Source: Odobenus rosmarus divergens (lineage: Eukaryota; Chordata; Mammalia; Carnivora; Odobenidae). From it: a DNA stretch of 64,000 nucleotides. The position numbers were made by a program, and so were the translations under genes. The notes under the pieces were generated by a model, which saw only the letters and a program-made list of their open reading frames with translations, was not told the origin of the DNA and did no database searches. Below are positions 35,574 through 46,970 of this stretch, piece by piece; within the stretch, counting starts at the first letter, position 1; every line of letters begins with the position of its first letter. The stretch spans positions 1,049,399-1,113,398 of the forward strand of contig NW_004450566.1 in the NCBI RefSeq assembly GCF_000321225.1, in the 5' to 3' direction.

Positions 35574-38451
35574 GGGGGGGGAGGGTCACAGGAAGAGCAA
35601 CAGAGGAGGAAAAAGGAGTTGGGGTTGGGGCTTGTTAGTGGCTATATTTGTATATAAAGAACATGATCAGATAGTACTCTGGATTGTTCAGGGAGAAAGC
35701 TGAAGGGCATGATGTGTGTTGCATTAGAGAGGACTAAACATAAGTGGAGTGAAAACTACTCAATCGTCTGACCATCAGCTTTGTGGAACTACTGTAAGGC
35801 GTTCAGATATCTAGCTGGATTGAAACAGTTCTTAAATGAGGATGGGGTCCAGGCAAAAGCTCTAGTAAGACCCTTTCTGAGGCTTAGGGAAGTCTTTGGG
35901 GGTGGGGGGAACCAGGGCAGAAGAGAGGGTCCTTCTAAACACAATAATGGCGCACTATGTAATTGGACCTCCACTCGCAGTGAAGACAACTATAAACACT
36001 GACAAAATATGAAAACATCTTTAAAGCATCAAAGATTAAGAGTTACTGAGGCAAGAGTCTAGAGAGGGTGGAAATCCAAGAGGCATTTAAGGATTCTTTC
36101 GCACCAGGGGCGGAAAAAAGAAACAGAGGCTGAGCTAAGCTTTTGACAGCCTCACAGGACCAAGGGAGGCAAAATCTGAGTCCAAGACCAGCTGAGCATA
36201 ATGAGAAAGAGCAAAGCAGTCCCTACCACCCAAGAGCTGACCTGGTACCCACAGCCAGGCCTCTGTGTTGACCTGTTGTTGAACACAAACAATTTCACAG
36301 AGCGGCATCAGACAAAACCACTCTATGGTTATGATGGACGAAGACCAAAAAAGGCTGACTTCATAATCATGTCTGAACACAGGCAAAACGTGAACATTGT
36401 CATCGGCACAAAATGACCAAAAATGACACCTCCATATCCTAACCAACAGGAGTGACTGGTGTCTCTTTACAAATTACAGCCTTAGTCTACTCTTCCGTCC
36501 TTATTAAGACACCCTGTTATAGAATTACTCCCACTCCTGAGATCATTTGAACCAAGACAAGGCCCTGCTTCATGAAGCCCTTCTCAATCACCTGACACAT
36601 ACTCTAAGAAGTTCTTCCCAGCATTTTCCTTCTGAGATGTCCACCTGTCTCCATGGTGTGCATTCCCTCTTACTGCAATGACTGAAAAAAACAGCTTATT
36701 AAAAAAAAAAAAATCACTACTCACCTTTTTCCCCGGTTGGGGGGTGATTTTTTTAATTACTAAAATTTTCTTGAGCTTTGTGCTGGGACACAGTTACTTG
36801 AAAACAATTTGATCCTTTTGGATCTTGCTTTTAAGATTTGGGAGACAGGGCTGAAGCCATGCTTTCTGTAGGGCCATTGCTCCTTCCCACTGAGGCAAGA
36901 CCCCTCTGGGTACTCTACTTGTTGGCTTGTTGATCTTGAGGTTTTTCCAGTCGGACTGGTGGATGCAGGGGCTGTTTCTGCCTGCGTGTGGGAGCCAGGT
37001 ACCATTACCTCTGATCCTTGCCAGTGCTTCTGTCTCTGGCTTATGCATTTTCCGCACATGCATGTGCTGATCAATGATCAGCTGAATATTCAAGCGGAAC
37101 CTTCGGCAGATCTCCACAGCACGTTCTCTCTCTCTCTCTCTCTCTCATAGCTCTGTCCTCTTTTCCTATGAACTCAAGTTTCCTTGCTTTCCCAGAATCT
37201 CAGCTGCATCTCCTCAACTTTAGAAAATGTCTGCTGGGCTTTGCCTGTGGTCTCCCTCCAGGCACAGGTGCATGGGATCCCTCAAGGCAGTGAACTGGGG
37301 CAATCGCAGGGCTGACCTCATTTGTTTCCTTCTCTTCTGGGATCATCGCTGCTGCTTCCAGTTGCCTGATATTCTTTGTCTCTCAAACTGTCCTGTGTCC
37401 ATTTTTTGGTTGTCTCAAGTGAGAGGATAAATCCCAGTCCCAACTCTATCTTGGCCAGAGTAGTTCTTATGGACATTTAAGCTCTATCCTTAAATAGTAG
37501 GAAGCCAAGAAATGTGTTTTGGTTTAATTAGGTGGTTTAATCATTTGGAAGCATTAAAATTTCCTTTTGAAATAAAGTATTTAAGAAGCTCAGAACCACT
37601 CTGGTTTCTTTTGCAGCCATTTTCCTGTTTGAAAATGTGTCATCAGTTATTTAGGTAATATTCAGAAAATGACAGAAACCAGAATTTTTCATTTGGCTAT
37701 TAAATAAAAATTTTAAATGTGGTACATTTTCAGTTGTCTAATGTCAGCTCTGCTTAATATTCTGTTCTTCTTTAGCAGTGTAAGATTTTTATTGTTGCAT
37801 TCTTTTGTTTTTGTTTTTAATAAATATTGTGGAAGGCATACTAAAGATACCAGTTTTTGAAAAACCATCTTCCTGTCTGTTGCTGGTTTAAAATTCTGAC
37901 ATTACGCCTTTCCCGTTTTCTGTTGAAACTAGGGGAGTTTTAAAAGAAGCTACAGAATGTGTTTACCAGGTGAATTCCGTGTCCCCACCCCCTCTCTCCA
38001 TATTTTGCATAGGCCCTGGGTCTTTGTACTATCAGAAGCTTTCTTTTTTTTAAATTAAAAATATTAAAACCATTTTATAGATTCTGCCTCTATTTATTTG
38101 AAAATAAACAGAGGCATAGCAATCATTCTGTAAAGAATTTTAGAGATCTCAACAGATTTTTAGAGATCCTTTTGAAAAGAGATGGAAGGTGGAGAAGAGA
38201 AAGTGGTTTTCAAAAGTGTCAGCTGGCTGGGTATGCAGAGTGATAGCATCAGGCACTGACAAAGGTCAAGATGTACCTATGTTAAGGGGAGAGAATTCAA
38301 CAGCCACACTAGCAAAACAGGGAGAAGGAGATTCAGTAACGTGTCATCTGTCCGGTGGCTCTTTATCAGTTCGTTTATTCCAAAATCTCACCACCTACAA
38401 CACAGCATTAGGAAATAATTATGTCCAACTAGCTTTATTTGTTCATTTTTC
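35574..38451. other. Intergenic, repeat-like but unassigned
   Basis: 36130-36680 and 36780-37110 have the moderate GC and decayed ORFs of old LTR or DNA-transposon relics, but I cannot name a family. 35890-35940 is G-rich (GGGGGTGGGGGG). The rest is AT-rich and featureless apart from the CT run at 37124. Confidence 0.35.
37124..37146. repeat. (CT)n microsatellite
   Basis: Eleven CT units follow ACGTT. No SINE head or tail is adjacent, so it is an independent run. Confidence 0.9.
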
Positions 38452-38467
38452 AGCATGTAGCACTTTT

Positions 38468-38633
38468 ATCTGTGAGAGAGTGCGCGCGCACGCGAGCAGG
38501 GGGAGGGGCAGAGGGAGAAGCAGACTCCCCACTGAGCAGGGAGCCTGAGGCAGGACTCTGATCCCAAGACCCTGGGATCATGACCTGAGCCCAAGGCAGC
38601 CACTTAACCCACTTAGCCACCCAGGCGCCCCCT
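38468..38633 (-). mobile_element. tRNA-Lys SINE without its A-rich tail
   Basis: Reverse copy from the CT-rich part (GTGAGAGAGTGCGCGCGCAC) to head CCACCCAGGCGCCCC. The usual T-rich tail complement is missing although AGCATGTAGCACTTTT and AGCTTGTAGCACTCTA flank it as a duplication, so tail loss followed insertion. Confidence 0.9.
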
Positions 38634-39198
38634 AGCTTGTAGCACTCTAGAAGGAACGATCTTGAAACAGGTCTAGGGTGGAGGTTGGGGATAGTTGAAG
38701 GTAACAATAGGAAGTAAATAAAAATCTGATAATAATGGAGGAACTGAAATAAACTTTGTAGAGTACCCACAAGAACTCAAAAAGATATAGCAACACTGGG
38801 TTATTTATTACATGTCATTGGCCTCAAGGGCAGCATTTTATTACAACATAACATAATCACTGATTATTATCATCAAGGTAGTATGCATGTAAACAACTTT
38901 AAAGTATAAAACATTTATAAACTGATTTTCACTCTCAAATTGATTCTGACATTGACAATAACCCTCTGTAACAATTAAGAAAAGTATTACTGTCTCTAAT
39001 TTGGACATAAGGAAGTGACTTATTTTAAGAAGATGGCAAGCTCAATTCTCTTATTTCTAGGTCCAGTTTGTAATTAAAAAACAAAACAAAACAAAACTTG
39101 AGTCATTAAAGTTCCAATCTGTCGAGAACACCCTAAGGGGATGGAAACATCTATAATACATTTGAGAAATTTCTCCATTTAAAAATTAGTAAAAATCT

Positions 39199-39385
39199 TG
39201 AGCTCCTGGGTGGCTCAGTTGGCTAAGCGATTGCCTTTGGCTCAGGTCATGATCCCAGAGTTGTGGGATCGAGTCCTGCCTCAGGGACTTAGCGGGAAGC
39301 CTGCTTCTCCCTCTGACCCTCTCCCCTCTCATGCTGTTTCTCACACTCTCTCTCACTCTCAAATAAATAAAATCTTTAAAAAAAT
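39199..39385 (+). mobile_element. tRNA-Lys SINE
   Basis: Forward copy with a perfect 18-bp duplication AAAAATTAGTAAAAATCT at 39181-39198 and 39386-39403. Confidence 0.95.
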
Positions 39386-39869
39386 AAAAATTAGTAAAAA
39401 TCTGAACATTTTTGCAAGTAAGTTTCAGCTCTTGGGAAAATTAATTTTCACTCTTCATTGTCACCCATTGGTTGAATGTCTATGAGGCACACACACCCCG
39501 TGAGGTACTGGGAATAGGTGGAGGCATGGTGTTTGGCCCCTGGCCTTCAGGAAGTGATGGTTTAAGGAGGAACAGGAAGCACAAACCTGGTGAGCAGAAG
39601 GTAAGGGTCAGTAGCACTAACTGAACAAATGCCTATAGTTAGGGACTAGAAAGGAGCCTCTATGTCACTTCCAAGGTGGCATGTGCCTTGTGACAAGTAG
39701 GTTTACACAGGGGACACTGAGAGAGATGTCTCGCACATAGAATGCAGCTTCAGGAAAATGGGGACATGCTGGGCACATCCATCAGTGCAAAGTTCTGCCT
39801 GAAGCATGGAGCGAGTACAGGGCAATATGAAAAGAAAAAAGAAAAAAACCGGAAAATACTGCAAATACA

Positions 39870-40136
39870 TTCACTCAGTCAGCAGGAATGAACTGAGAGG
39901 CCAGGCTCTGCTCTAGGCTCGGCATTCGGGAGTGAGCGAAGTAGCCACACTCCCTTGCCTGCAAGAAGCTTATGTTCTAGTGGAGAGACAGATGAAGCAA
40001 ACAAATACGTCAATACAATAATATAGTATCAGAAGTTGACAAATGCTAAGAAGGAAACAATGAAGCAGGCTGAGGTGATAAGACACTGGGTGGTGGCAGT
40101 CAAGGGTGGATTCAGGTAGGAGTGTTCCTGTTTTTA
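39870..40136 (+). repeat. Old interspersed repeat, same family as 46280
   Basis: CAGGCTCTGCTCTAGGCTCG, CAAGAAGCTTATGTTCTAGT, GGAGAGACAGATGAAGC and ACAAATGCTAAGAAGGAAAC match the same repeat type. Family name uncertain. Confidence 0.45.
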
Positions 40137-40323
40137 TTTTATTTTATTTTTTAAAGATTTTATTTATTTGTTAGAGAGAGAGAGCACGAGCAGGGGGAGG
40201 GGTAAAGGGAGAGGGACAAGCAGACTCCTCATTGAGTGGGGTGCCAGACACGGGGCTAGATCCTAGCACCCTGAGATCATGAGCTGAGCTGAGCTTAACA
40301 GATTGAGCCACCCAGGCGCCCCA
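40137..40323 (-). mobile_element. tRNA-Lys SINE
   Basis: Reverse copy with imperfect duplication AGTGYTCCTGTTTTA on both sides. It ends about 75 bp before the solo LTR. Confidence 0.94.
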
Positions 40324-40397
40324 GAAGTGCTCCTGTTTTAGAGAGAGCCAGCAAGGAGAGTCTGAGCAAGGGACAGTTCAGAAACCCAGGGTGAAGT

Positions 40398-40730
40398 TGT
40401 TACGGAACCTGGACTGGATCGCCCATTGGAAGAACCAAGCGGCACCCGGAGATCTTGGAGGAGAGGAGGTTTATTTACTGCCAGCAGGCTCAGAGGAGAG
40501 TGGTCTCCAAAGGTCTGAGCCCTGAGCACAAAGGGGGCAATTTATACACTTCTACTTCCGCATACTTGGCACTTTTGGCGCTTGAGCAAAGCGGGGCAGG
40601 GAGAAGAACCCAGAAGAGCCCGAGGGCAAGGACTGGGACTCGCTCGCTGGCTCGGTTGGCCATCTTAGGACACGGAATTTCCATAGCAAAGTGAAAGAGT
40701 GAGATACGTGAATATCCTGAGCCACAAACA
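40398..40730 (-). mobile_element. Solo endogenous-retrovirus-type LTR, antisense
   Basis: Read on the minus strand, the segment begins TGTTTGTGG and ends CCGTAACA, giving TG...CA termini with a short inverted repeat (TGTT/AACA). It contains a TATA-like TATAAAT (near 40541) and an AATAAA signal (40470-40475) about 75 bp before its end, which is the U3-R-U5 layout of a gammaretrovirus-like (ERV1) LTR. No internal viral sequence is attached on either side, and a clear target-site duplication was not found, so exact ends may be off by some bases. Confidence 0.6.
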
Positions 40731-40842
40731 TCCCAAAGCTTATTCTGTTATCAGGAAAAAAAAAATTAGAAACCCTTTTTGGTGAGAAACAGTTCTAAGT
40801 AATAAGCTGTGAAGTCACCTGGACCTTCCCCAACGTGGTCTT

Positions 40843-41225
40843 CTAGGATTCTGCAGCCCAGTGCCAGAACTCTGTTTTCTCCTTCTCCCTCATCGCTTCT
40901 GTTCTCGCGGGCAGGGCAGAGTTCTGAGAACACACACACACTGAGCTGGGACCTGTGACAGGGAGTGTCACCAAAATACCCCCAGTTTCCTCTACGTCCT
41001 TGGCCCCTTTCTTCCCCTGCTGCAGAATTAGATACCCAAGAGTCGGCCAGCGGTGCTTCCTCTTCTTTGTCCCCCTCCCCCCCGCACCTGTTTCCAGCCA
41101 AACTCCCCACCTCATGGTGCCCCTCTAACTACACGAAACGCCACCCTGAGGGTCCCCATTCGACCCTGTGCCTCTAGCCCTCGGGGGAGGCTACCTCCTG
41201 GACATTTGCTCCTCTGCTTTATCAA
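40843..41225 (+). promoter_or_regulatory. Candidate ERAP2 promoter / non-coding first exon region
   Basis: This stretch is GC-richer than its surroundings and has about ten CpGs (CTCGCGGG, TACGTCC, GTCGGCC, ACACGAAACGCC, CTCGGGG), whereas flanking DNA is CpG-poor. It lies about 4.2 kb before the first coding exon, which fits my memory of the human first intron length. A STAT/GAS-type site TTCTGAGAA is at 40922-40930 and an ETS/PU.1-like AGAGGAAG (minus strand) near 41060. No TATA box is evident. ORFs here overlap on both strands and none looks coding. This is inference from composition and position. Confidence 0.35.
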
Positions 41226-42379
41226 ATCATTTATCCAGGTTGACATGTAAAAATACCGCAAGAGAAAAAAAAAATTAAGGCTTGAGAGTTAACTAGGATC
41301 TAATCATGGCAGCACTTGAATGTTGAGGCAAAGCACAGGTTGCAAACCCCAATGCACAGCAGGACGAAGCATGAATACCAGAATATGAGGAAGGTCTGTC
41401 AGACAGTAAGAATCAAGCTTGTTATGTTTCCCTTGAGAATAACACTTGTGTGGGTGCATTGCCCTTTAATGCACTAGGATCTAAACAACCAGGCAGAGCA
41501 CGAGAGAGTCCCTGTGGCGCATAGGCTGCCAGTCGGCCCCCCCATGGTCTCCACATGGGGATCCGCATCTCTGTGTAAACAGGAGGAAACCACGGTAAGG
41601 TTTGAGGCTGGGAGTGGTATGATCAAGCAGTAGTGTAAAGGATGAATCTGCTGCCTGGCATCAGACCAGTAAACTGCCGGACCTGGCCTTGAGGAGCCAC
41701 AGAGACTTACTTGAAGGCCATTGTGAGGAGTACAGAGGACCTAGACTACTTTAATGACTGTGGGAATTTTTTAAAATTTGGATCGAAAGAGAAAGAGATC
41801 GAAAGTGCAGAATCAAAAGGACTTCGTAACAAGCTGGAGAGGGACAGAATCAAAACAATTATATGGTCCAGTCACAGATGATGGAGGAGGGCTTGAAGCA
41901 GGGGTGAGTCTTGTGCTTTTTGGGCTAAAGCTCTTGTCCTAAGCCCCATTCATCTATACTATAACGAACCAGCCAGTGCTGTAATCAGGAAGTATGCCAA
42001 GTTCTGGGTCTTACAGGAACAGAAAGTGAAATCAAAAGTAAATTCCCCTTCATTCAAATCTGCAACAGCGTGGATTAAGGTAACACATCAACATTTCTCT
42101 TCAATTTTTCTTAAAACTCAGAACTTTCCAGTGAGAATAATTCTGGGAACTTAAGGTATAAAACTGCTATAGTGAGGAGATCTTGTCATGTAAGGCGAGG
42201 CTCTGGGGAAAGGGGGTGAATCTTGCACTGCTGCCTCGGAATGTATGTGAGGTTAAGGTTGGGACTTGACTTAAGAACCCTTCTGCTTTACTGACTCAGT
42301 CTCTTCCGGATATCTTTTAGCCTTTACCAAACATTTGCTGCCCATCTTGGATCCCAGGATTTGTTCACTGACGTGCTAT
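41226..42379. other. Probable ERAP2 5' intron or flank, nothing recognised
   Basis: No coding frame or named element. 41585-41700 resembles the old dispersed repeat seen at 46280. Confidence 0.4.
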
Positions 42380-42540
42380 TGAGTATAAAGGAAAGTCCCC
42401 TAGACTAAGGGTCAAGGGCTGTATTTTCGTCCCAATTTTGCTTGAAACTTGCCATGTGATTTTGGGAAAATCACTTCCCCTCAGTTTCTTTATCAGGACA
42501 CCAAAGACATACTGGCCTTTCAAGTCCTTACTAGATCTAA
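42380..42540 (+). mobile_element. MIR-like relic
   Basis: TGCCATGTGATTTTGGGAAA, ATCACTTCCCCTCAGTTTCT and TTATCAGGACACC match the MIR core. Confidence 0.5.
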
Positions 42541-42792
42541 AGGTAAAGTCTATATGAATATGAATAAATAACAAGACATTTCTCTTCAGTCTTACCAGTA
42601 AAATACAGCTTTCTTGGAGTGTGTCTGCTACAAGTGGGGACAGAAATAATCCTTAATCTATGCCAGAAAATTCAAGTAATAATAATCGCAATAATAATTT
42701 AATATTTAACATTATGTGCTTTGTATATGCTATTATGTGCTTTGTATATGCTAATTGTGGTGCTATGCCAAATTCTTCACATGAATTATTTC

Positions 42793-42963
42793 TCTTTTTT
42801 TTAAAAGATTTTATCTATTTATTTGAGAGAGAGGGAGAGCACAGAGGCAGTGGGAGACTCCCCACTGAGCAGGGAGCCCGATGCAGGGCTGGATCCCAGA
42901 ACCCTGAGATCGTGACCTGAGCCAAAGGCAGACGTTTAACTGACTGAGCCACCCAGGCGCCCC
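42793..42963 (-). mobile_element. tRNA-Lys SINE
   Basis: Reverse copy with a shortened CT-rich part, from TTTTTTTTAAAAGATTTTAT to CCACCCAGGCGCCCC. Probably in the 5' intron of ERAP2. Confidence 0.93.
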
Positions 42964-43140
42964 TCATTTAATCTTCCTAAATTGAGGATGATGTATGATT
43001 AGTACACTATTTTATAAGATGAGGAAACTTTTGTCCAAAAAATAAGAAAATTTGCCCAAAGTCATTTCGGTAAGTATGCTGGAACTAGTATTAGAATCCA
43101 AGCACTCTGATTCCAAAGCCTATCAGCTATCAAATAAGCA
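42964..43140 (-). mobile_element. MIR relic, antisense
   Basis: TTTTATAAGATGAGGAAAC, TTTGCCCAAAGTCATTTCGG and AATCCAAGCACTCTGATTCC form a reversed MIR. Confidence 0.6.
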
Positions 43141-43252
43141 ATTTTTCAAACATTTTCATTTTTCAAACATTCAGAAATTTAAGCAAATAGACCAATTATG
43201 GTTTTGTGTGTCACAGGTTCTTGGAACACTGAGATTTGGTAGCCATAAATTT

Positions 43253-43455
43253 TTTTCAGATTTATTTATTTGAGAGAGAGAGAAGAGAGAAAGAGCACCC
43301 AGGAGGAGGGGCAGAGGAAGAGGGAGAGAGAATCTCCAGCAGACCCCCACTGAGCGTGGAGCCTGATATGGGACTCAATCTCAAGACCCCAAGATCACGA
43401 CCTGAGCTGAAACCAAGAGTTAGACACTCAACAGACTGAACCACCCAGGCGCCCC
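43253..43455 (-). mobile_element. tRNA-Lys SINE
   Basis: Reverse copy ending CCACCCAGGCGCCCC, flanked by AGCCATAAATTT (43241-43252) and AGCCATAATTTA (from 43456). Confidence 0.94.
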
Positions 43456-43502
43456 AGCCATAATTTAATGCTTATCTGAAAAAGATAGAAGTGTCATTAT
43501 TT

Positions 43503-43750
43503 TTTTAATTAAAAAAATCTTCCCCAGCTTTATTGAGATATAACTGACATTATAACTGTGTAAATTTAAAGGGTACAACACCTTGGGTGCCTGGGTGGCT
43601 CAGTCAGTTAAGCATCTGCCTTTGGCTCAGGTCATGATCCCAGGGTCCAAGGATGGAGCCTCTGCATTAGGCTCCACACTCAGCGGGGAGCCTGCTTCTC
43701 CCTCTCCCTCTGCTGCTCCTCCTGCTTTTGCTCTCTATGTCTCAGTCAAA

Positions 43751-43781
<31 letters not shown>

Positions 43782-44343
43782 AATCTTTAAAAAAAAGGTA
43801 AAGTGTACAACACCTTGATCTGATACATTTATATATTGCAAAATGACTACCACCATAGCATTAGCTAACACCTCCATCCCATCTCATAATTACCACTTCT
43901 TTTTTGTGGTGAGAAAGTTACGAATCTACTCTTTTGTGAGGACACTGAGAATCTATTCAACATTCAAGTGCAAGATACAGTATGATTATCTATAATCACC
44001 ATGCTGTACATTAGATCCCTAGAACTTGTTAAACCTTCTAATTGGAAGTTTGTACCCATTTCCCCCACTGCACAACTCCTGGTAACCGCCACTCCACTGT
44101 GTTTCTCTGAGTTCAGCTTTTTTAGATTTCACACATACATGATATATAATATTTATTTGTCTCTCTCTGTCTGACTTATTTCACTTAGCATGATGTCCTC
44201 AAGTTCCATCCATGTTATTGCAAATGGCAGGATTTCCTTCTATCTCATGGCCAAATAACATCCCATTGCAGGTATATATACCACATCACCTTTATTTGTT
44301 CATCCATTGGTGGACCCTTAGGTTGTTTCCTTATCTTGGCTTT
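43503..44343 (-). mobile_element. L1 3'-end fragment, antisense, interrupted by a SINE
   Basis: CAGCTTTATTGAGATATAACTG, TACAACACCTTGATCTGATA and CATGCTGTACATTAGATCC, then the block around TCCATCCATGTTATTGCAAA, CCATTGCAGGTATATAT and CATCCATTGGTGGACCC, is the antisense L1MA/L1MB 3' half. A degenerate duplication (AAGTGTCATTATTTT before, AAATGTCTTATTTTA after) marks its ends. A SINE sits inside at 43585-43799. Confidence 0.8.
43585..43799 (+). mobile_element. tRNA-Lys SINE with expanded AAAT tail, inside L1
   Basis: Forward copy inserted in the antisense L1 fragment, duplication AAAGGGTACAACACCTT / AAAGTGTACAACACCTT. Its tail has an (AAAT)n microsatellite of about nine units (43748-43785). Confidence 0.95.
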
Positions 44344-45287
44344 GAAATGTCTTATTTTACCATTCTTCTTCTTGTTCCTTTAACAATACCTGCTTGTCTG
44401 CAGTAATATTACAAATTGGAAAATTAAAGTAACTGTTGGGATAATTAATTCTAAAGAGCTTGCTAATGAAAAAAAAAAGAAAGGAAACCATTCATGGGCT
44501 GAGTTGGAGCTGGGAGGAGGTGAGTAGAGGCAGGTGGCAGGGTGAGAGTCAGAGTTGAATCACCTAAACTAATAGTATTGTTTGTCCTAACTTTATATTT
44601 TGTAATTTTACCCTTCTAATAAGAAAAAAATCATCTTAGTTCTATTTAGAGGCAGTAAATTCAGTTTGATTTAATTGCATTTTCAAAGGTAGCCTAAGAT
44701 GAAGAACACCAAAACAATTTTTTAAATATTCTCATTAAGAATATTATAAACTCAATTTTATTTCTATAGCTTTGGTATATTGGAAATATACCTTGACCAG
44801 CATCCTTTCCACCAACAGCCATAGAATAAAACCATTCAGATGATGTTATTCATTGAAAGAGGTGAAGTTCAATGCCATTAATAATTAAACCTGGTATCCA
44901 AAGAATATAGTTTCTTTGTGACTCAAAACAAAATAGAAACCACCTGTGCAGCTTATTTTCAGGTGTCCAGGATACAGCCAGGATGATGTAGCCAAATGTT
45001 AAAAACATTTAACATGCAATGAATTTACATACCTGCCTGATGTTCATTGCATAGGAATGCAGAGGGAATTCTATACATGCAATTTTAAGGCAGAGTCCTT
45101 TCATTTGGCCTCTACAGGATTTTTTGTAATAACCAAATGATAGCTCAATTTCCACTTTATTGTGTGGTTATTTGGCTTGATTCTATGAAAGCAGGTTTTC
45201 TCCATTCACATATATACTTTTATTTTTTAAAGATTTATTAATTGAATTCTTTTTCTACATGCTATGAATGTTTTTTTTCCCTTCTAG
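44344..45287. other. Probable end of the ERAP2 5' intron
   Basis: AT-rich, ends in the acceptor at 45287. TTTTTTAAAGATTTATTAATTG near 45225 could be a SINE tail remnant, without a SINE body. Confidence 0.45.
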
Positions 45288-45428
45288 ATCAAATCCACTT
45301 ATTGAAATATATCATTCAGATCCTGTGTGATGTAACTGGAGCTGGTACAGTGCTATAGAGAATTATGAGACTTAGCCTGGATATTAATTTGTCTTCTAGA
45401 GAATAGATTTAGTATCCATTCTTCTGCA
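45288..45428 (+). other. ERAP2: ERAP2 5' UTR part of the start-codon exon (predicted)
   Basis: A strong acceptor, an eight-T run followed by CCCTTCTAG, ends at 45287 just upstream of the start codon. In human ERAP2 the first exon is non-coding and the second carries the start, so this is the likely UTR segment. A weaker alternative acceptor is GTCTTCTAG near 45398. RNA data would decide. Confidence 0.5.
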
Positions 45429-45982
45429 ATGGCTAATCCATGCAGAAAACTGCTATTTAATATTTACATGGGATTTTACTGCTCAACCATCATGCCCAAA
45501 ATGTGCATTTGTTCTCAACTTTCAATGTCATCTACCGATCCATTCAATAAGGACCCTGGGGCTTTCCCCGTAGCCACCAATGGGGAACCATTTCCTTGGA
45601 ACAAGCTAAGGCTCCCCAGCATGGTAATTCCCCTCCACTATGACCTTTTGGTCCATCCAAATCTCACCTCGTTGGACTTCGTTGGTTCTGAGAAGATTGA
45701 AGTCTTGGTTAGAGATGCCACTCAATATATCATCTTGCACAGCAAAGACCTTGAAGTCATGAATGTCATCCTTCAATCAGAGGAAGATTTGAGATACAGG
45801 AAACCAGGAAAAAAGCTGAATGTTTTGAGCTATCCTGCTCATCAACAAATTGCACTGTTGGTTCCAGAGAAACTAATGGCTGATTTGAGATACTCTGTGG
45901 CTATCAACTTCCAGGCCAAGTTAGCCAATGGTTTTGAAGGGTTTTATAAAAGCACATACAGAACTCGTGGTGGTAAAACAAG
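45429..45982 (+). CDS. ERAP2: ERAP2 coding exon 1 (contains start codon)
   Basis: ERAP2 is an M1-family zinc aminopeptidase of the ER lumen. It trims N-terminal residues, preferring Arg/Lys, from peptides destined for MHC class I, alone or with ERAP1 (known). This exon encodes residues 1-184 plus two bases of codon 185: a weakly hydrophobic N-terminus (about residues 8-28, the likely signal-anchor) and then most of the N-terminal beta-sandwich domain, with family signatures [35 protein letters not shown] and [11 protein letters not shown]. The ATG at 45429 has G at -3 and G at +4, a good Kozak context. The frame upstream stays open with recognisable ERAP2 sequence, but the codon matching the human initiator is AGT (45411-45413), so translation should begin at the equivalent of human Met7. 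The donor GTAAGA follows at 45983. ERAP1 and LNPEP are excluded because the sequence is consistently closest to ERAP2. Confidence 0.95.
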
Positions 45983-46279
45983 GTAAGACATCACTCTAGC
46001 TGTTTAGTCTTTTGTGATACTTTCCTTATGGGTTACATCTCTTTGCCAGGAGCACATTTCAGCAGTCATTTATGAAAAGCTCAATAAACCATGGAAACTT
46101 AGAAGAAGAAGCTCTGCTATTTCTTAAGGAAATTTCAGTCAAGATGAGAACACAGAATGCTGAGGCATAAACAACTAGAGGGAGAATGACTAGGAGAAGA
46201 GAGCAGCATGTGACTGTGTTGAGACAGGTATGTTGTTGTGCTAGGGGGAAGGATGGTCATGACACAGAAAGCTGAGATA

Positions 46280-46970
46280 CAGAAGACTTCTCAAAGGAGG
46301 TGAGTCTTGATCTGAGACCAGAAGGAAACGCAAGTAAGATTTGGGTTGAGAGAAAGGAAGTGAAAGTGTGTATACATTACCCAAGAAACAGCATGACTCA
46401 AATCCAGGAGGTGGGAACAAGTCTGTTTGGAGAATTGAGAAATATGATCAATTTGATGAGCTCCCATTTATTGAGCACTTGCTAAGTGCCAGGCACTGTT
46501 CTAGGCATTGAATGTATGGCGGTAAGATATGTGGGAAGAGGCAACCAGGTCAAGAAAATAAATTAAATGGACAAGGTAAATGATAAATGCTATGAAGGAA
46601 ATAAAATGAGGTGCTGAAATAGAAAGAAAGTGTAGCTGGGGATTGGAACTCATTGATCTAAGTGGTCAGGAGAGTCCTTGCCAAGGAGATGCATTTAAAC
46701 TGAAAATAATATTATTTGAAAAAAGGAGAAAATCATGAGGACATCTTTGGATAGAGTATCTCCAGACAAGGGAACAGCAAGTGCAAAGGTTCTGAGGTTG
46801 GGCTGACTGACTAGCATGGCTTGAGGACAGTGACAAAGGAGGTAAGTAGAGTAGAAAACGGTCAGATCAGGCAAAGACTTTGAGCCTCTTGTACGGAGTT
46901 TAGGCTTTTCCTCCAGTGCGGTGGGAATTCATCAGGAGGTTCTGATCTGATATATGCTCCATAAAGCTCG
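46280..46970 (+). repeat. Old interspersed repeat (L2/L1M-like) in ERAP2 intron
   Basis: ATTTATTGAGCACTTGCTAA and GTGCCAGGCACTGTTCTAGG are followed by AGGGAACAGCAAGTGCAAAG, GTTCTGAGGTTGGGC and a GCGGTGGGAATTCATCAGGA block, words of a widely dispersed mammalian repeat. I cannot give its family name with confidence. Confidence 0.5.

Noticed and set aside
36130..37117. Possible old retroelement or DNA transposon
   Set aside because: The texture is repeat-like, but I could not assign any family from memory, so it is listed as unassigned.
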